This document shows positions 46,151 through 62,203 of a DNA stretch of 64,000 nucleotides, piece after piece. The notes beneath the pieces were generated by a model. It was not told the origin of the DNA. It did no database searches and was given only the letters and a program-made list of their open reading frames with translations. Numbering within the stretch: position 1 is the first letter of the stretch; each line of letters begins with the position of its first letter. Source of the DNA: Alligator mississippiensis (taxonomy: Eukaryota; Chordata; Crocodylia; Alligatoridae); NCBI RefSeq assembly GCF_030867095.1, contig NC_081831.1, positions 22,296,001-22,360,000 on the forward strand, written 5' to 3'. The translations under genes and the position numbers were made by a program.

Positions 46151-46975
46151 ACCCCGCGGGACTCATCCAGCGCTGCCCCACGGGAGCCAGTGCCCCCGGG
46201 CACCGCCGTGCAAAGAGTGAATCTTCTCCTGATTGGGAGGAGGGGGCAAGGGGATTCCCCCCTCATCACCAGGAGCAGGCAGGAGGCTCCAGGACAAGCC
46301 CAGGAGACCAGCTGGGGCCCTGCCCAGCTCTTGGGTGCCTCCCCTGGGAGTCATGGGTGGAGGAGGGGTCCTGCCAGACCTGGTTTCCCCGGACCACGTA
46401 GGTGGAAGTCTGTCGTCCCCCCCAGCCCCGCAGGAGGGGTGGGGGGAGAGAGATTGGAGGGAATCCGGGCAGAGGAGAGGCCTGGGATGTGTTCTAGACT
46501 TCCTCCATCCCACCTACCTCCGAGGCCCATCCTGACTGGCGTCTAAGGCTCAGGTCTTGCCCTGGCAGCTGTGAGCAACCTGGGCTTTGTTGGGAGGCTT
46601 CTGGCTTCCTTGTGCTCCTCAAGGCCTGCCTGTTTCCCTGGATGGCTTCTTTCCTTGAGGAAAAGATGAACCAGCACCCAGGAGACCTGCCTGAGCTCCT
46701 GAGTACCTACCAGGTGCTGACTGGGGGGCAGAGCCAGGCAACACTAGCAAATGCCCACACCTGTTTGCTAGGGGGCATTTCCAGCCAAGATACAATCTTC
46801 TACCCTGCTGTAGTTCCCTGGAGGGAGAAATGAAGTCATTCTCATTTCTCTGCAGTCAGATACAGTGTAGAAGCCAAATACTGGGGCTCTTGGTGTAAGC
46901 AGGGCAGGGGGTGCATGAGGTGGAGAAACACAGGTCTAAGGGCTTCACCTGTGGGTAAATGGCCTGGGCTGACCC
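46150..46975. other. Intergenic between ZGLP1 and FDX2, no gene recognised
   Basis: Chance open frames only. Similarity with copy A resumes at about 46,985. Confidence 0.55.
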
Positions 46976-47680
46976 CACTAGCAAGCTCCAGACAAACGCC
47001 TACTGGGACCAGCCTGGCTTCAGAGGATGGGAAGCTCCAGAGCCCTAAAGAGGCAGACTCAGAGACAGGACAGTGTAGAGCAGTGAGTGTGGGCCGGCTG
47101 CTTTCCTGGCGGAGGAGGCTGAAGCCTGGGGCCCATGGAGATTCTGTACCTGCTTTAGCTCCAGATGCACTGCATCCCCTAGGCAGAGAAGGCCCCTTTC
47201 CAGCAGCTGAGCCAGAATGGGAGTGGGGGGGAATTCTCTGTGGGGCTGGGAATCATGCTAAGAACTGGCCTGGACTCAAAGTGGGGGGGTACTCAAGGCA
47301 GGGAGTGCCTCCCACTCCAATGCTCCTCTTCCTGGAAGGTGCTGTCATGAGTTACAGGCACCAGGGCACTCCCAGCATGGACCCTTTTTGTGAAGACCAA
47401 GCCCCAGGCAGGGGCCCTTTGCTCACTGGTACTATGGAGCAGCCTCTGGGGACGGGGTGGCTCACAGCTTGGGACAGGAAGTGTTGGGGGCAGCAGGGGC
47501 CACCTGCAGTATGCAGGAGGCATTGCTAGATGCCCCAGGTCCTGATGCCCACATGCACAGCTCTGTGCCACTACTGCAAACCCACCCCAACCCCACAGTG
47601 GGGAGTTGCCTCTCCACTCCCTGCTGCCCAGGCAAGGCTAACAATGAAGAGCCCATGTGTCATGTTCTGCAAACACCAGC

Positions 47681-47686
47681 TTTATT
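47681..47686 (-). terminator. FDX2: Poly(A) signal of FDX2
   Basis: AATAAA on the minus strand lies 0.4 kb past the FDX2 stop codon. The corresponding place in copy A (about 25,010) is partly deleted and has no such signal. Confidence 0.7.
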
Positions 47687-48097
47687 GTGCAGGAGGGCTG
47701 CAGCCCCCGTGCTCAGGTCCAGCCTGAGCTGCAGGCACCAAGGGAATGATGGCAAAAGGGCCACAAATGGCTGAGAAGCAGTGAGGGCTGCCTGCCAGCA
47801 CCCCGCACCCAGCCAGCCCCGGGCTAGGCATCTCTCTGCCTCAGCTCCACAGTTGCCTTCCAGATACCCCTTGGTGTGTGGTGGAGGGGGGGGGACCCTC
47901 TAGAATCATTGCAGCCCTGCTAGTTGGGGCTCTGCTGCCCCACTCCCCAGCCACTCTCTGGGCAGCTTGGACCCTTTAGCCCCTGAAGCACGAGAGTGGA
48001 AACCCCCATGGAGTCAGTCCTGCATTGAGCAGCAACTTCCCACCAGGGCTTCACTGCAGCCTGGCCACAGGGACCCAAGTGGAGGCCCCCTCCACCT

Positions 48098-50473
<2,376 letters not shown>

Positions 50474-50499
50474 GACGGGCGTCACGTGACCCGCGCTGC

Positions 50500-50560
50500 G
50501 GAGGTCAAGGGGGCCACCAGCAGCCACTACTTCCGGTCGGGGAGCCAATCGGGGCAGAAG
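50500..50560 (-). promoter_or_regulatory. FDX2: FDX2 promoter with ETS and CCAAT motifs
   Basis: Upstream of the FDX2 start codon, + strand ACTTCCGG (50,529-50,536) is an ETS/GABP-type site and CCAAT (50,545-50,549) an NF-Y-type box, both in a CpG-rich setting. Such pairs are common in nuclear genes for mitochondrial proteins. Function is inferred. Confidence 0.55.
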
Positions 50561-53105
50561 CACCCTCGGGGGCCGGGGCCGACAGGGGCACCCAAAACAG
50601 AAGCGAAGCCTCGAGCTATGCGGGCGAGGTTTAAGGGCATCGGGGGCACCCGGGGGGTGCCTTTCTGAGAGGCACCGGGGGTATTTTATAAACTGCCCCT
50701 CTCCCCTAGGGGGGCTGGAGGGAGCAATGACAGGGGTGGGGGCAAGGCAGAAACAGTACAACTGCTCCCCAGGGGCAGGGGTAGACCAGGCACCAGGAGG
50801 GGTAACACAGCCCCCACCTGCCAGCGGCCCTGGTGCCAGCTTACATGAGCAACCACTCACTTAAAAAGTCAGTCTGTAAGGTGCAACTCTGCCCCAGCTC
50901 CTCCCAGCTGACTGCCTCAGAGCTTGGGGGATGGCACTCAGCTCCCTGCAGCATCAAGGGGCAAAGCCAGGCCCTTGGCCATCTGCTTTTCTCTAGAGCC
51001 TGGGGTTGGAGCATCATACCCGGCCCTAGGGGCCCAGGGACTTGGCTCAGAGTGCAGCTCACAGGCAGGAATGCTGCAGCTGAGCTGTGGGCTCCAGGCT
51101 CAGGGCAGAGACCCAGGAGCAAGCTCAAAGCTCCAGTGCAGAGGGAGAGTAGATGAGCTGCTGGCCTTTCCTGAGCTGCAATTTTATAGAGCCCAGGTCT
51201 CAGCAGGCTTTGCCCAGTGCCCACAGCAGTTGCACCATGCATTCCCATTTCTGCCTCCCCACTGAGGACAGCAAAACACAGCCACACTCAGGAGGGAATG
51301 ACTGTGCCTACCTGTGGTATGACGGGATCCCCACAGGCCAGCAAAGCACTGAGGGGGCCCAAATAATTCACTGTCACACCCATAGTAAAGCAGATCTGGC
51401 AGCGCCCTGTGAGGGGTCCAGCTCATGGCTAGGGGGACACATGGACAAGCACTTGTCAACCAAACACCTGAACCATGACTGAAACCAGTCCAGCCAGCTC
51501 CTGGACCTGGCCCAGCTTGAAGTTGAAAGTGGCTGCCCTCCGGGTAAGGAAAACAATGACATGGCTACAGCACGTGTACAAAGGGAACAAGGCTTGATAT
51601 AAATATAGCTTTACTTTAGGAAGGCAAGATCCAGCTCGGGGGATTCTGAATCCCCAGACAAGTACAGCAACCCAGACCATATCTACAGTAGAAACATAGC
51701 AACTTTAGAAACCCCTAAAAAGTGCTGAGAAAGGGATGCTCCGTAGGCCCAGCACCACATGCCCACCCACAGGGGGACAGGCAGATCCACCCCCAGCGCT
51801 GCACTTGGTCCTTGGCCACGGTACAGCCCTGCTTTGGAAATCCGCATGCTCCACCCAGTGCTCGGAGCCAGCCACTTCTTTCTCTGTAGCTTGCAGTTAA
51901 GATTGCAACACCTGAAGCTCCTCCTGGTCTGCCACTGCAGCTTCAGGGAAAACGCAGCTGCAGAGAGGACGCTGGCAGCTTGAATGCCTGGCTCCATGGG
52001 CCTTGGTCTGCCCCACTTGGGCTTCAGCATGGGGCTGGGAGGTGTGGACACGCCCTAAGAGCCAGTTGGCAGGGTGCCACATCCAGGATGGCTGGCACAC
52101 AGTAGTGGATTCCAAGTACCAGCTGGCACTGCGGGAGCACAAGGGGGACCCTTGCCCCCAACAGGAACCTCAAATACAAGGGCTTGTGCCCAGTAGAAAA
52201 ACTAAAGGAAGCTCCGCTCCCCAGCAGGCCAGGATCTCTGCCCTAATGAGTCAAAAAAGAAAAGGAAATAAAAACAAGTGGGAAATTACAGGGCCAACTT
52301 ATAACCCTCATTGGCAGCGGCGCTGCAAGCAAAAGGCAGCGAAGTTATTAAAAAAAAGGGGAACAAACGGGAGTGCAAAGAGTCAGAGGCTGGGCTCAGC
52401 CGCGGGCTTGACAAGCCCCACAGAGCACTGCATCTTGGGCACACTCTGAGGGAGCCCACAGGGCAAGGCAGGGAACCCAGCAGTTCCACCTTGGTGCTGC
52501 AGCATCAACAGGACCCCGCATGCCTCTTAGTTGTCCCCAGCATGGGGCCCACAAGCATCAATGCCACTGCAGGCATCACGGTTGCAGCGAGGAACCTCAG
52601 GGAGTCCAGTCATGTTCCTTTCTCTGAAGCAAAGTTTTTAAGGTTGGAAACATGTGGGTCTTCCTGAGGCCTCCTGTCCTGACCCAGGACCTCAGGCAGG
52701 ATGGAAACACGGCTCCCAGTGACAGCACTCCAAACCCAGCAGCTTCTTCAGGCCACCACTTCGGATCCCTGGTAATGCCAAAGGTGGCAGAGATGGCTCT
52801 GCTCCTCACAGGGATACATCTCCATGGCTGAGGGAGGTCCAGTTCAGTCCAGACATCCACCTCCACTCTGCCTGCATCACAGGGCAAGGAAAGCAGCGAC
52901 CACTGCAGAAAGGGCTCCACCATCCCCTGGCCAGGAAATGCACAGGGCAGCCGAATCTGTCACACACACACTTAAAAAACTCAAAATCCAGATAACATTA
53001 AAAAAAAAAAGGTTTTTTTACAAGATTTACATGTCAGGGAATGGAGAGGAAGAAGGGGAAGGGGCGGGGGGGGTTACAGCATGAGCAAGCTTCGGCGTGA
53101 AGGGG
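50560..53105 (-). other. RAVER1 3' UTR and spacer to FDX2
   Basis: No further coding exon is seen. The part next to 53,105 should be RAVER1 3' UTR. I found no canonical minus-strand AATAAA, so the end of the transcript is not placed. Confidence 0.5.
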
Positions 53106-56100
53106 CTAAAATATCCTCTTCCGCTTCAGGTAGGAATCTGCATAGTGGCCACCTAGGCCCTGAGAATGCTGCCCCACGTAGCCACCCTCTGGGCTGGGCT
53201 CTGGAGACGGCAGCAGGTGAGAAAAGGCCCGTTTCTGCCCGCCGACTGGGGTCTGGAAGAAACAAATGAGGGGGGCTGAGTGGGCAAGCATGGGTGGGGA
53301 ACCTGCAGAGCCAGCAGCCAGCTGCCCCCCCCCAGCTCCCAACCACTCACCTTCATGTGGGAACCATGTGAGTGACTGTTTAGTCCCAGACCCAGGATGT
53401 TGTCCCCAGTGCCCACTGGGGGCATCCCGACAGCCTGGAAGAGAAGGGGAAGGTCAGACTATACTTTCAGGGATTATTTAGATCAAGTGTAAACCAAGTG
53501 AGGGTATCTGAATCCCAAGATCCTTGGGTTTAAGCCTGCACATAGGATGTCTGACAATGGATTTGGGAGTATTTGAAGTCCCAGGATGAGAGCCTGGGAC
53601 ACAGCATGCTTGCCAGTTGTAGTGCCATACATGGTGTTTAAAGTTCTGCCTGCTCAATCAATATGGGTTTTGGAACAATTGAGTTCTGGTCAATCAATGT
53701 GATTTGGAACTGATTTGGCCGATTTAACTTGGAACATGAAATATATTATATTGGCAGTGAGGGCCAAGCCCAGGGCTCAAGTAGGCACCAACTACCCTGT
53801 TCCCTAGGGATGGGGGACACAGGGGCCATTCAAGTGAGCCAGGGGTCAGTCAACCCCAGGTGGGGCTGAGAACCACATGAGCTAACTGGACATGGATTAT
53901 CTGCAAGGGGACATAGAGCAGCAGCCAGGAGATGCCTGGCAGGGGAGTTGGGTTCTGCCTGGCCCCTGCAATCCAATGACACCAGGAAGAGCATGATCAG
54001 TCCCATGTTGAGCCCTGCCTGCTTTAACAAGATTGGGACCCAGCCCTGCTGGGGGGGGCAGCTCAGACTGGGGATGACACCTCACCATCCCAGATGAAAG
54101 CAACTGCAGCTAAAATCCACACTTTGCCCCAGCCCCAGTCCAATCTGTGCTAAGGCCCAAATGCCGCAACAAGTGCCTTACTTTGTTCAGGTGGCTTTGC
54201 TTCAGCCCTGCTTGTAGGCCACTGGTGAAGTAGGAGCTGGGTGACCCTGAGTAGAAGGGTGGCAGGGGTGACCCCAGACTGCTGCGCTCAAATGCAGGGG
54301 ATGATGGTGCCGGTGCTGGCATCTGGAAGAGAAGCAGCTCCATGTTATGGCCCTGGGCAGAGCTTGGAGGTCCATCCGTGTGCCCTCCCCGCCCTGGTGC
54401 AACAGACAGGACAGCAGGCCTGGAGGCAGCTGCCCCAGCACCCCAAAGGCCCCATGGGTCACTTGGAATGGCCCAGGCACCACAGGCCAGAGGTGTGTAG
54501 CAGCACAAGCAAAAGTGGAAGAACAGGGCACTGAAGAGGGCAGAGGTGGAAGCAGCAGGTGGATGTGGGCCCGGGCACCACACACAAGAGTGGCAGAACT
54601 GACAGCTCAGTTCCTGGAACCTTGGAGCCTTCCCGACACTCACCTTGTGCCGGCCGTGCCCAAAGCCACCCAGCAGGGGCCCTGCAGGCTCTCTTGTCGG
54701 GGGGTACAGACGGGATCCCAAGTCCTGCCCGGAGAGAGATAATGTTTGTACACAAGTAGCAGCCAGAGGGAGCCCTGCTCGCAGGCTGCAGCAGAAAGAG
54801 GGGGGACTAAGGGGGAGGGATATGTGCATGCAGAACTTAGGTGTCCCACACCATTGTATGCACCCCCCCCCCCCCCCTTGTCCCATGCCTGCACTCCTCT
54901 CTATGGGACAGATGCTACACTCACCGGCTGGTAGTCGAAGGTGTAGCTGTCTCCTGCCAGCCCAGGTGAGGGCAGCAGCGGCTCCGACAGGGATGACGGT
55001 GGAAGCCGCGGGTTGGAGACATTGCCTAGCGTGCCAGTTTTGAGGCTGAAGGCTTTGCCAGCCACACCTGCAAGTAGAGCAGAGCCCAACATCATTACCA
55101 GCACCCAGACAGGCAGCCAAGGGCAGGCTGAGCCAGTTGGGCAGGAACAAGGTAACAGAGCAGCTCATGGCACCTCCCCCATACCCCTCTGCCCCAAGGA
55201 GCAGCTGCCTCACCCTGGCTGAATCAGCCTCGCTGTTCCTTTCCCTGCCAGGCATCTGCCTGCCCATGGCCAGTCCCTGAAGAGCAGAACACCCCTGGAT
55301 CTCAAGTCAGGGGTGGAGAATCCTCACCCATGCTCATCAGCCCTATAAAGGGGGGCCTGGCCTTACTGTTGCTGGAGGTGGTACAACCAGCCCCTTGCAG
55401 CACCCCCTGACCCTTGCTGCTCACCTCCAAGGCTCCCAGCAGGCAGGAGGCTGTGCAGGTTCAAGTAGGGGTTCAGAGGAATTTTGAAGTCTTTAGGTGG
55501 CTCCCCCAGTAGCGAGACCTGCAGGACAAGGAGCCTGGGTGTGATTCCCAGCAGTACCGAACTGCCGTGGCCTGCCATGCTCACAGGTTGGTTGGGGTGG
55601 TGCCGGCCCCCGCTTAAAGGCCCAAGAGGTGGGGGTGCTGCCGCACATCTTACCCCGGATGCAGGAGGTCCATTCTCACTCTGCTTTGGTTTCTGGAGCC
55701 CACTGATGACAGATCCCAGGAGGGAGGAGGTAAGGCCCTGCAGGGCTGGTGGTGTGCCTGGTGCTGGGCTCAGCTGGGCACTCAGCACAGGTGTCTCCCG
55801 CTCCACCCCCATGGGCCCCAGGAAGGATGCCAGGGGCACGTTAGCGGAGGGCAGGATCGGCGACTTTACATGCCCCTGTGCCATGTCTGCTGGAAGGGGG
55901 CCACCTGCAGACGAGATAATGCGGCTTCACTGACAAAGCCCCTGGCCTGCTCTAAGCAGCCTCCAGCCAGGACCTCCCTTCACACCTCTGCCCGTACCCT
56001 GCACAACCCTGCCCCAGAGAACTGCCACTCCCACTCAGCTCTGGCCACAGGCCCCATCTGCCACCCACAGGCAGTGCTGCCGATGCGCCAACAGACTCAG

Positions 56101-59100
56101 ACCTGGAACCTACAGTTCCCCCCACACCCTTGAGCCACAGCCAGTCCAGAGGGTATCTGCTGCCACTCAGGGGCTATTTCTCCAGCCAAGGAATGCTGAG
56201 CTGCATGAGCAATGCACACAATAGCCAGCTGAATGCCTGCACCACTCGCCACAGAACATCACTGCCCCCACGTGGCTAGGAAGGACGTGCATCCACTAGT
56301 GGAAACCCTGAGCCCTGATGAGCCATTACCTGAGGGGAGCTCTCCCAGCAGCTGGCTGGCAGGCTGTGCTGCAGCGCTTGCTATCCCCAGAGCACTGTGC
56401 TGCAGCGAGCTGAGGGGAGAGTCCCCCAGAATCCCAGGCTTCTGTGGGAAAAACACAAGTTAAACACTAAGGCAAATGGCACAGCTGGAGCCCTCAGCCC
56501 TGGATGCCAGCATGGTGTCAAGCCAAGGAACCCTTATTAGAAGTCACCCCAAACACATGGATGCCCGTGGAGGCCCTGGACTGGGAGGGTGGCGGCATGG
56601 CCCCACCAGCTACATCTCAGGTAAGCAAGAGGCTAAACTCTTTTGCCCTCCAGCTCCAGGGCAGTGGCACCCAGGCTCAGACAGTGCTATCACAGGGGCA
56701 CGTGTTTCCCGAGTGCAGAGAAGTGAGGAGTTTATACACATGCAGGGAAGTTGGGGGAGAAGGTGGCTGTCATGGCACGCATTATGCTCAGGGCCTGGCA
56801 GTGTGTCCCTGCTTAGAGGCTCAAGGCTCTCCTACAGTAGAACAGGGAGACTTGGGCTGCGACCACGTGGGATTGAAACCAGAGCAGCCAATGCTCCCAG
56901 CCCACTGAATTCCCTGCCCTGGCTGCCTGGCTCTGGCCTGTGAGGACACAGCAATGGCATAGATGCCCGTGTGCTCTGGCTGCCGTTCTCGCAAGCCACA
57001 CATCTATGTCACCAAAGCATCATGCAGTTGCTGACCTCAGCCAAACCCAGAAGTTGGCATGGCTTGGAGTCAGGCTCCAGAGCCTGATCAAGCAGCCCGT
57101 CAGAGCTCATCAAGGCCCTGCTGATGTTCAGGTCATTATGGGCCAGGCTGTGACCAGATGCCTGCCCTCAGGTCCCGGCTCCCTTGATCCAGTTCATAGG
57201 AGTCTGCTGGCTGCAGCCCTGCCTACATCCTTCACTGGGCCAGCAGGTCAGAGCACCCTGACTGTGCTCCCCTGCGGCTGGGCCAATGGTGAAGTACATT
57301 GCTGCTACCATCAGGTGGATAACGGAGGCAGATGAGCCTCTAGGCCAGTACCATCCACACCCGCTCTCAACCCTGGCTTGGCTGCAGCCATGGCCAGGCA
57401 CAGGGCACTGCATGGCACAGGCTGCCCAACCTCTGCTAATGTACATGTCACACAGAGGCCACTCCTACCCCTCACACTGAACACAGATTGATTTTCCTTG
57501 TTCTGCAGCAGCCTGACAGACCTGGGTATGCAGTAGTAGGGGGCTCCTCAGCCTTGCCAGCTGGGGAACAACGCAGAGCAGGAAAGATCAGAAAGATATA
57601 GGTCACTTGGGGACGGCTGGGGGAGCAAGTGGAAGACAGCAAAAGCTGACATTGTGCCAGCTTCAGCATGCTGTGTCTCCCACTCACTGTCTGGCACAGA
57701 GCGTAACACTACCAGGGGACAAAGCCAAGAACATGGCGAGGCAGTCCTCCAGAAGTGGAGGTGGTGTGAGGCTGGTTGGAAGGGAGGACTTGGGCCCATC
57801 CCTCCCCATGGTGCTGGCAGCTGAAGAGTTGTGATTAAACCTTTTGGAGTATGTAAGCGAGTGCTGCGTGCCTGAATCGAGATGCTGGGTGTGGGGCGGG
57901 ACACGGACACTTGCAGTGCATGTACAAGAGGAGAGGTCTGCTCCCCAGCCAGCGAGAGCCTCCTGGAGAGGCCCAGCTGCAACCAAGTGTGGGAGGGAGA
58001 AGCACATTCCCCTGAGTCAGATGCTAACCACAGCTGAGAGGGGACAACTTGGCAGGCAAAGTTCTTGGCACAAATCCTTGCAGCTGTAGGTTCAATACAT
58101 TCCTACCCAGAGCAGGCTGGCCTTTGGCCCCCCAGAGTGTACTCATCAGTGCTTCCCAAGTGCTACCAGCACCCAAGTATGGAGGCACAAGCAGCCGAGG
58201 GCAGCCAAAGAACCTGCTGAGGTAGAGGCAGGGGGTTGCCCAATACCTGCTGAGCTTGTGTCTGGTTCTGCAGTGCCAGCTGGAGCAGAGCTGTGGACAG
58301 AGCCGGGCTGGTCACGAGAGGCAGTGATGGGGCAGCGCCGAGGATGCCTGAAAAGGAAGCAAGTAGCATAGTCACTTTGGCAGCCTCCTACGATGGAGCA
58401 TGTGCAGCTATGCAAGGATATCTCATCATCCAGTGTTGACTGGTCTCCAGAGTTGGGACCTTGTGCCCATCTGCTCCCTTATCACCTTTCAAAGGCCTTC
58501 ACAAAGGAGATGGCTTGGAAAGCCCCAGGCGAACAGGCAGGAAGTCCCTTGCCTATTGTCTGCCTGTGCCCTGACCCAGTTATGGCCAGGCCACAGAAAA
58601 AGTAGCCACAGTACAGGATGGGGGGGACTGATGAACACCGAGCCTGCCCAGGGGTCAGATTCCTGGGAAAATGCGCTTGGCTCATACACGAATGCAAGAC
58701 TTCCTGCCCAGGGACCAGTCTGAAGCCTATGCCTGGCAGGTTCATTACTGGGTCACTCTGCTCCATGCGCCAGTTGTCGTCCTTATTGTAAAAGGAGAAA
58801 GCCGAAAAGTGCCATTGATGGCTCGCAGCCGCCCCCAAGCACCCTCAGCTCATGTAGCTCTCATGAATGAAGAGCTCAGCACCCCAGCACAGAGCCTGCA
58901 GGGCTCTTGAGTGCCCCACAAGAGGGGCCAGACTCAGTCTTACCCTGCTTTCCGCTGACAGCACCGTGGAGCAGGGGATTGAGCAGCAGCTGGAGCGAGG
59001 CTGGGTTCCCCAGGCTGTTGAGGATCTGGAGGAGGTTAGGCTCAGGCAGAAGGCCTTTCCCACGGTTAAGGGCCTGGGGGAGAAGTCAGAGTCACAATCA

Positions 59101-62100
59101 AGTGCTCACTTTCACCTGCTCCCATGGTTGGAGCCTGGATGCTTCTTGCAGGTGCTCAGGGAGGGCAAGGAGTTTGTAACAGTTTCAGAGTTGATAGCTA
59201 TGGCCAACATAAGGCCAACAGCGTTCCACATCCAGCCCCCACAGTGGCTGGGCCTCTGAGGCCGTGGCTGCCAAAGGCAAATGTAGAGGGGCCACTGGGA
59301 GGGGAAGGGAAATTCCCGAGTTCAGCATAAACCAAACCCATGGAGTAGCAAAAGTAGCATGGACACCCCTCCCCCCACACAAAGGGTACAGGCATCAGAG
59401 GCCTCTAAGCTTCTGCCTCAAGAAAATGGCCATCTTAGACCTTGCTGTGGCACCCCTGATCCTCATCTCACCCATGGGGGCTTATGTTCCCCACTGCCGT
59501 CAGCCAGGTTGAGAATCAGGCAGAGCCTGCCCAGTTGCAGCAGCCAAACCAGCCTGCGCAAAGCAGCATATCCCAGCTGCCTGGAAGGAAGCTTGGGACT
59601 GGGCTGAGGGAGGTTTGCAAGGACAGGTCACCATGTCTATCAGATGCACAGTTAACAACAGCCTGCTCTGGGCTGGAGCAAGGACAGCACTAGGACCAGA
59701 CAGGAAGGGGGGCAAGCAGGAAGGAGAGAGCAGGGACAGGACTCAGCTCAGTGAATGTCTGAGAGGGGCCAAGCATGGCCTTACCGTTGCTTGGGCAGCA
59801 ATTAGTGCAGCTAGCATGCTGCGGCCAGGGGGACCTGGGGCACAGAAAGACACTCGGATGTGGTTCCCAGCGAGCAGCAGCCCATCTGTGGCCTGTTGGA
59901 CCGTCTCTGTCATCTCTGCTGACTCATACTCCAGGACTGCAAAGCCTTTCAGCTGCCCATCCTGTCCATACGCCAGCTACACAGGGATGAGGTCGGGAAA
60001 AGACACTGAGCACAAGAGGACATGGGCTGCTAGCACACAGACTGCAAAGTCAGAGAGGGGCACCTATGCCAGGTGGACCTGCATGCCACTGGGGCTTTGC
60101 ACGCTTAGGGCTGCCCACATTCCCTGCATCCTTGCACTGGATTTTGCCCTTATACCAACATGCCCGGCCCCCTACTCCAGCATCCAGATATCACATGCAC
60201 TGGCAAAATCTCACAGCAGGCTGGAATGCAGCTCAAAGCCCAGAGCTGAGCTGGAGGTGGTGCCACAGCCTCGCCATCAGTTACAGGCAGGACACGCTGT
60301 GGGCGTGTCACAAAGACCAAGCTCTCAGTGGGCCTTGAGCTCCCTGCTCCCTTGCACTGCTTTGAGTCCCAGCCCCAGAGCTCCCCTTAACCTGTGGGTC
60401 TCCCGTGAAGGCCCCTGCTGGAGGGATATGAGCACATTCATGCCCTATTAGCCTGGATTCGCTTAAGTGGGACACAAACTCAGACTGAGAGGGAAATCTC
60501 CCTTGCATATCTGGTGGAAGCATGTCTGCAGCAGGTACTGAGCTGTGGAGAGCACCAACTGCTAAGTCCCTTGGGTTTTGGTGGCTGTGCCCTTCAGGGA
60601 AGCCCTCCCCTCCCATGGCTCACTTGGCAGAAGGTGGGGGCACTGGCAGCTGAGAAGGCCTGGCGCAGCTCCTCCAGGTCCCCATAGTTGTGAGGCAGCT
60701 TGTCTATGCACAAGCACTTGGAGTGCAGCAGGTCAGGGGTGAGTTGGCTGACATCCGTCCAGTGCACATACAGTGTCCGCGTGCCCAGCTGCTTGCCTAG
60801 CAGGTCAGACTTGGCACGGGCAGCCGAGTCCTTCTTCATGTACTCCACAAAGCCGTAGCCCTTGGAGTGCCCACTGTGGGCACTGTACACCAGGAAACAG
60901 CGCTCCAGGTTGCCAAAGGGGCGCACCAGCTCCTCGAACTGCTGTTGGGTGTAGTGCCGGGGCAGATTGGCAATGCAAAGCAGTGCATCTGTGGGCTGCA
61001 GCTGCACCGAGATCTCTTTGTCCCGCAGCTTGCTCAGGTGGAACTTGTGGATGGCTGACTCCGCCTGCTCTCCATTCAGCAAGGTGATGAACGCTGTTGG
61101 GGGACAGTCAGGCCAAAGAAGGTGGTCAGCACTTGCCAGCCACGTGTGCGGACCCACCCTCCACCGTGGTCCCCAGGCCCAACATCATCACCCCCATCCC
61201 CCAAGACTACAGGAAATGCAGTGCTAAGTGCTCCAGGTTACTAGGAAGGACTCCACTTGACAAGAGGCAGTTCCTGCCCCACTGGTGTTTTTCCAACTAC
61301 CTCCATGAACTCATGCGCCCCCGAAGGACAAGCCAAAGCCTTGGTTTGAGCTGGGGGAGATGCCCTTGATGTCCCCAGAGCCCTGTGCTCCCCACAGCCT
61401 GAAAGTGCAGACTCATGCAGTGTGTCTGACAACCCAGCCCCAGCACTTGCTGCTCAGTCTCTTGGTTAAAGGCCTAAGGGGACAGGTGCCAGGTGGGCTT
61501 TGGCTGTGCTACCCAACTGCGGCCAGGGATTCTGACCAACCCCAATCTAATTGCCACCACAGCAGGCACAAAAGCAGCCGCAAGCCACAGAGGTCCCATG
61601 CAACTCCCAGAACATTTTCTGGCCGTGAGACTGCTGGGCAGCCAGGGCTGAGAGAGCACTCAACGGACCCAGGCAGCCAGGGAGGGCAGCCCGGGAGAGC
61701 TGGGGCCTGAGCAAATGCCTGTTGCTCAACAGCTGGCAGGAACTACAGCCCTGGAGTTTGGAAAGCAAAGCAAATCTAGGCTACACATACAAATCTGCTA
61801 GGGCTTGAAGCCTCACAGCTCCTAATGTGCTTCCTGCCAATACTAGCCACCTTGTTAAGAGGATCTGAGGGGGAACTGAAGAAAGACCACACACAAGGCA
61901 CAGTGAGACCCAGACACGCAGCCGTCTTGGCACAACATTGGCACCCCAGGCCCAGCCAGCCGGGTCAGCCCTGAGACTGCAGCATGGTGCTGAGCCACAG
62001 CCTGGGGCATTGGGAGCCCATTCACTCCTGCACCCTGCAGGGGCCGAGTTGTCAGAACCCCTGGGAGGCGCTCACTATGGGAACTCCATGCCAGGCAGCC

Positions 62101-62203
62101 TGGCCTGCACATGAGGTGCCTGGGAGCACTACTCACCCGTGCCCTTGTACTTGTCCACAAAGCAGTACTTCAGTTCATAGTCGCCCAGTAGGTCATGAAC
62201 TTC
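53106..62203 (-). CDS. RAVER1: RAVER1: ribonucleoprotein, PTB-binding 1 (5' end outside the window)
   Basis: There are thirteen exons on the minus strand: 62,137-62,203; 60,624-61,093; 59,785-59,976; 58,944-59,073; 58,247-58,347; 56,330-56,441; 55,654-55,904; 55,425-55,518; 54,925-55,067; 54,644-54,724; 54,182-54,322; 53,351-53,434; 53,106-53,252. All phases agree, giving 670 residues here. The first is the end of RRM1 ([15 protein letters not shown]). RRM2 has LLCIANLP and KGYGFVEY, and RRM3 has CLCIDKLP and [12 protein letters not shown]1-interaction motifs of the form (S/G)(I/L)LGxxP follow: [27 protein letters not shown]. The C-terminus [13 protein letters not shown] is diagnostic and contains a nuclear signal. 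RAVER1 partners PTBP1 in exon skipping and binds vinculin and alpha-actinin. The N-terminus and start of RRM1 (about 80-90 residues) must lie beyond 64,000. Confidence 0.96.
53510..53750. repeat. Single arm of the foldback repeat family in a RAVER1 intron
   Basis: It resembles the right arm of the 26,738-27,550 element (GATTTGGGAGTATTTGAAG, GATTTGGCCGATTTAACTTG). It lies between RAVER1 exons at 53,351 and 54,182. Confidence 0.6.

Noticed and set aside
44874-46181. Minus-strand open frame of 435 codons at the ZGLP1 5' end
   Set aside because: It overlaps ZGLP1 exon 2 in a different frame and runs through introns. The spliced five-exon model agrees in length with the known family and in phase at every junction.
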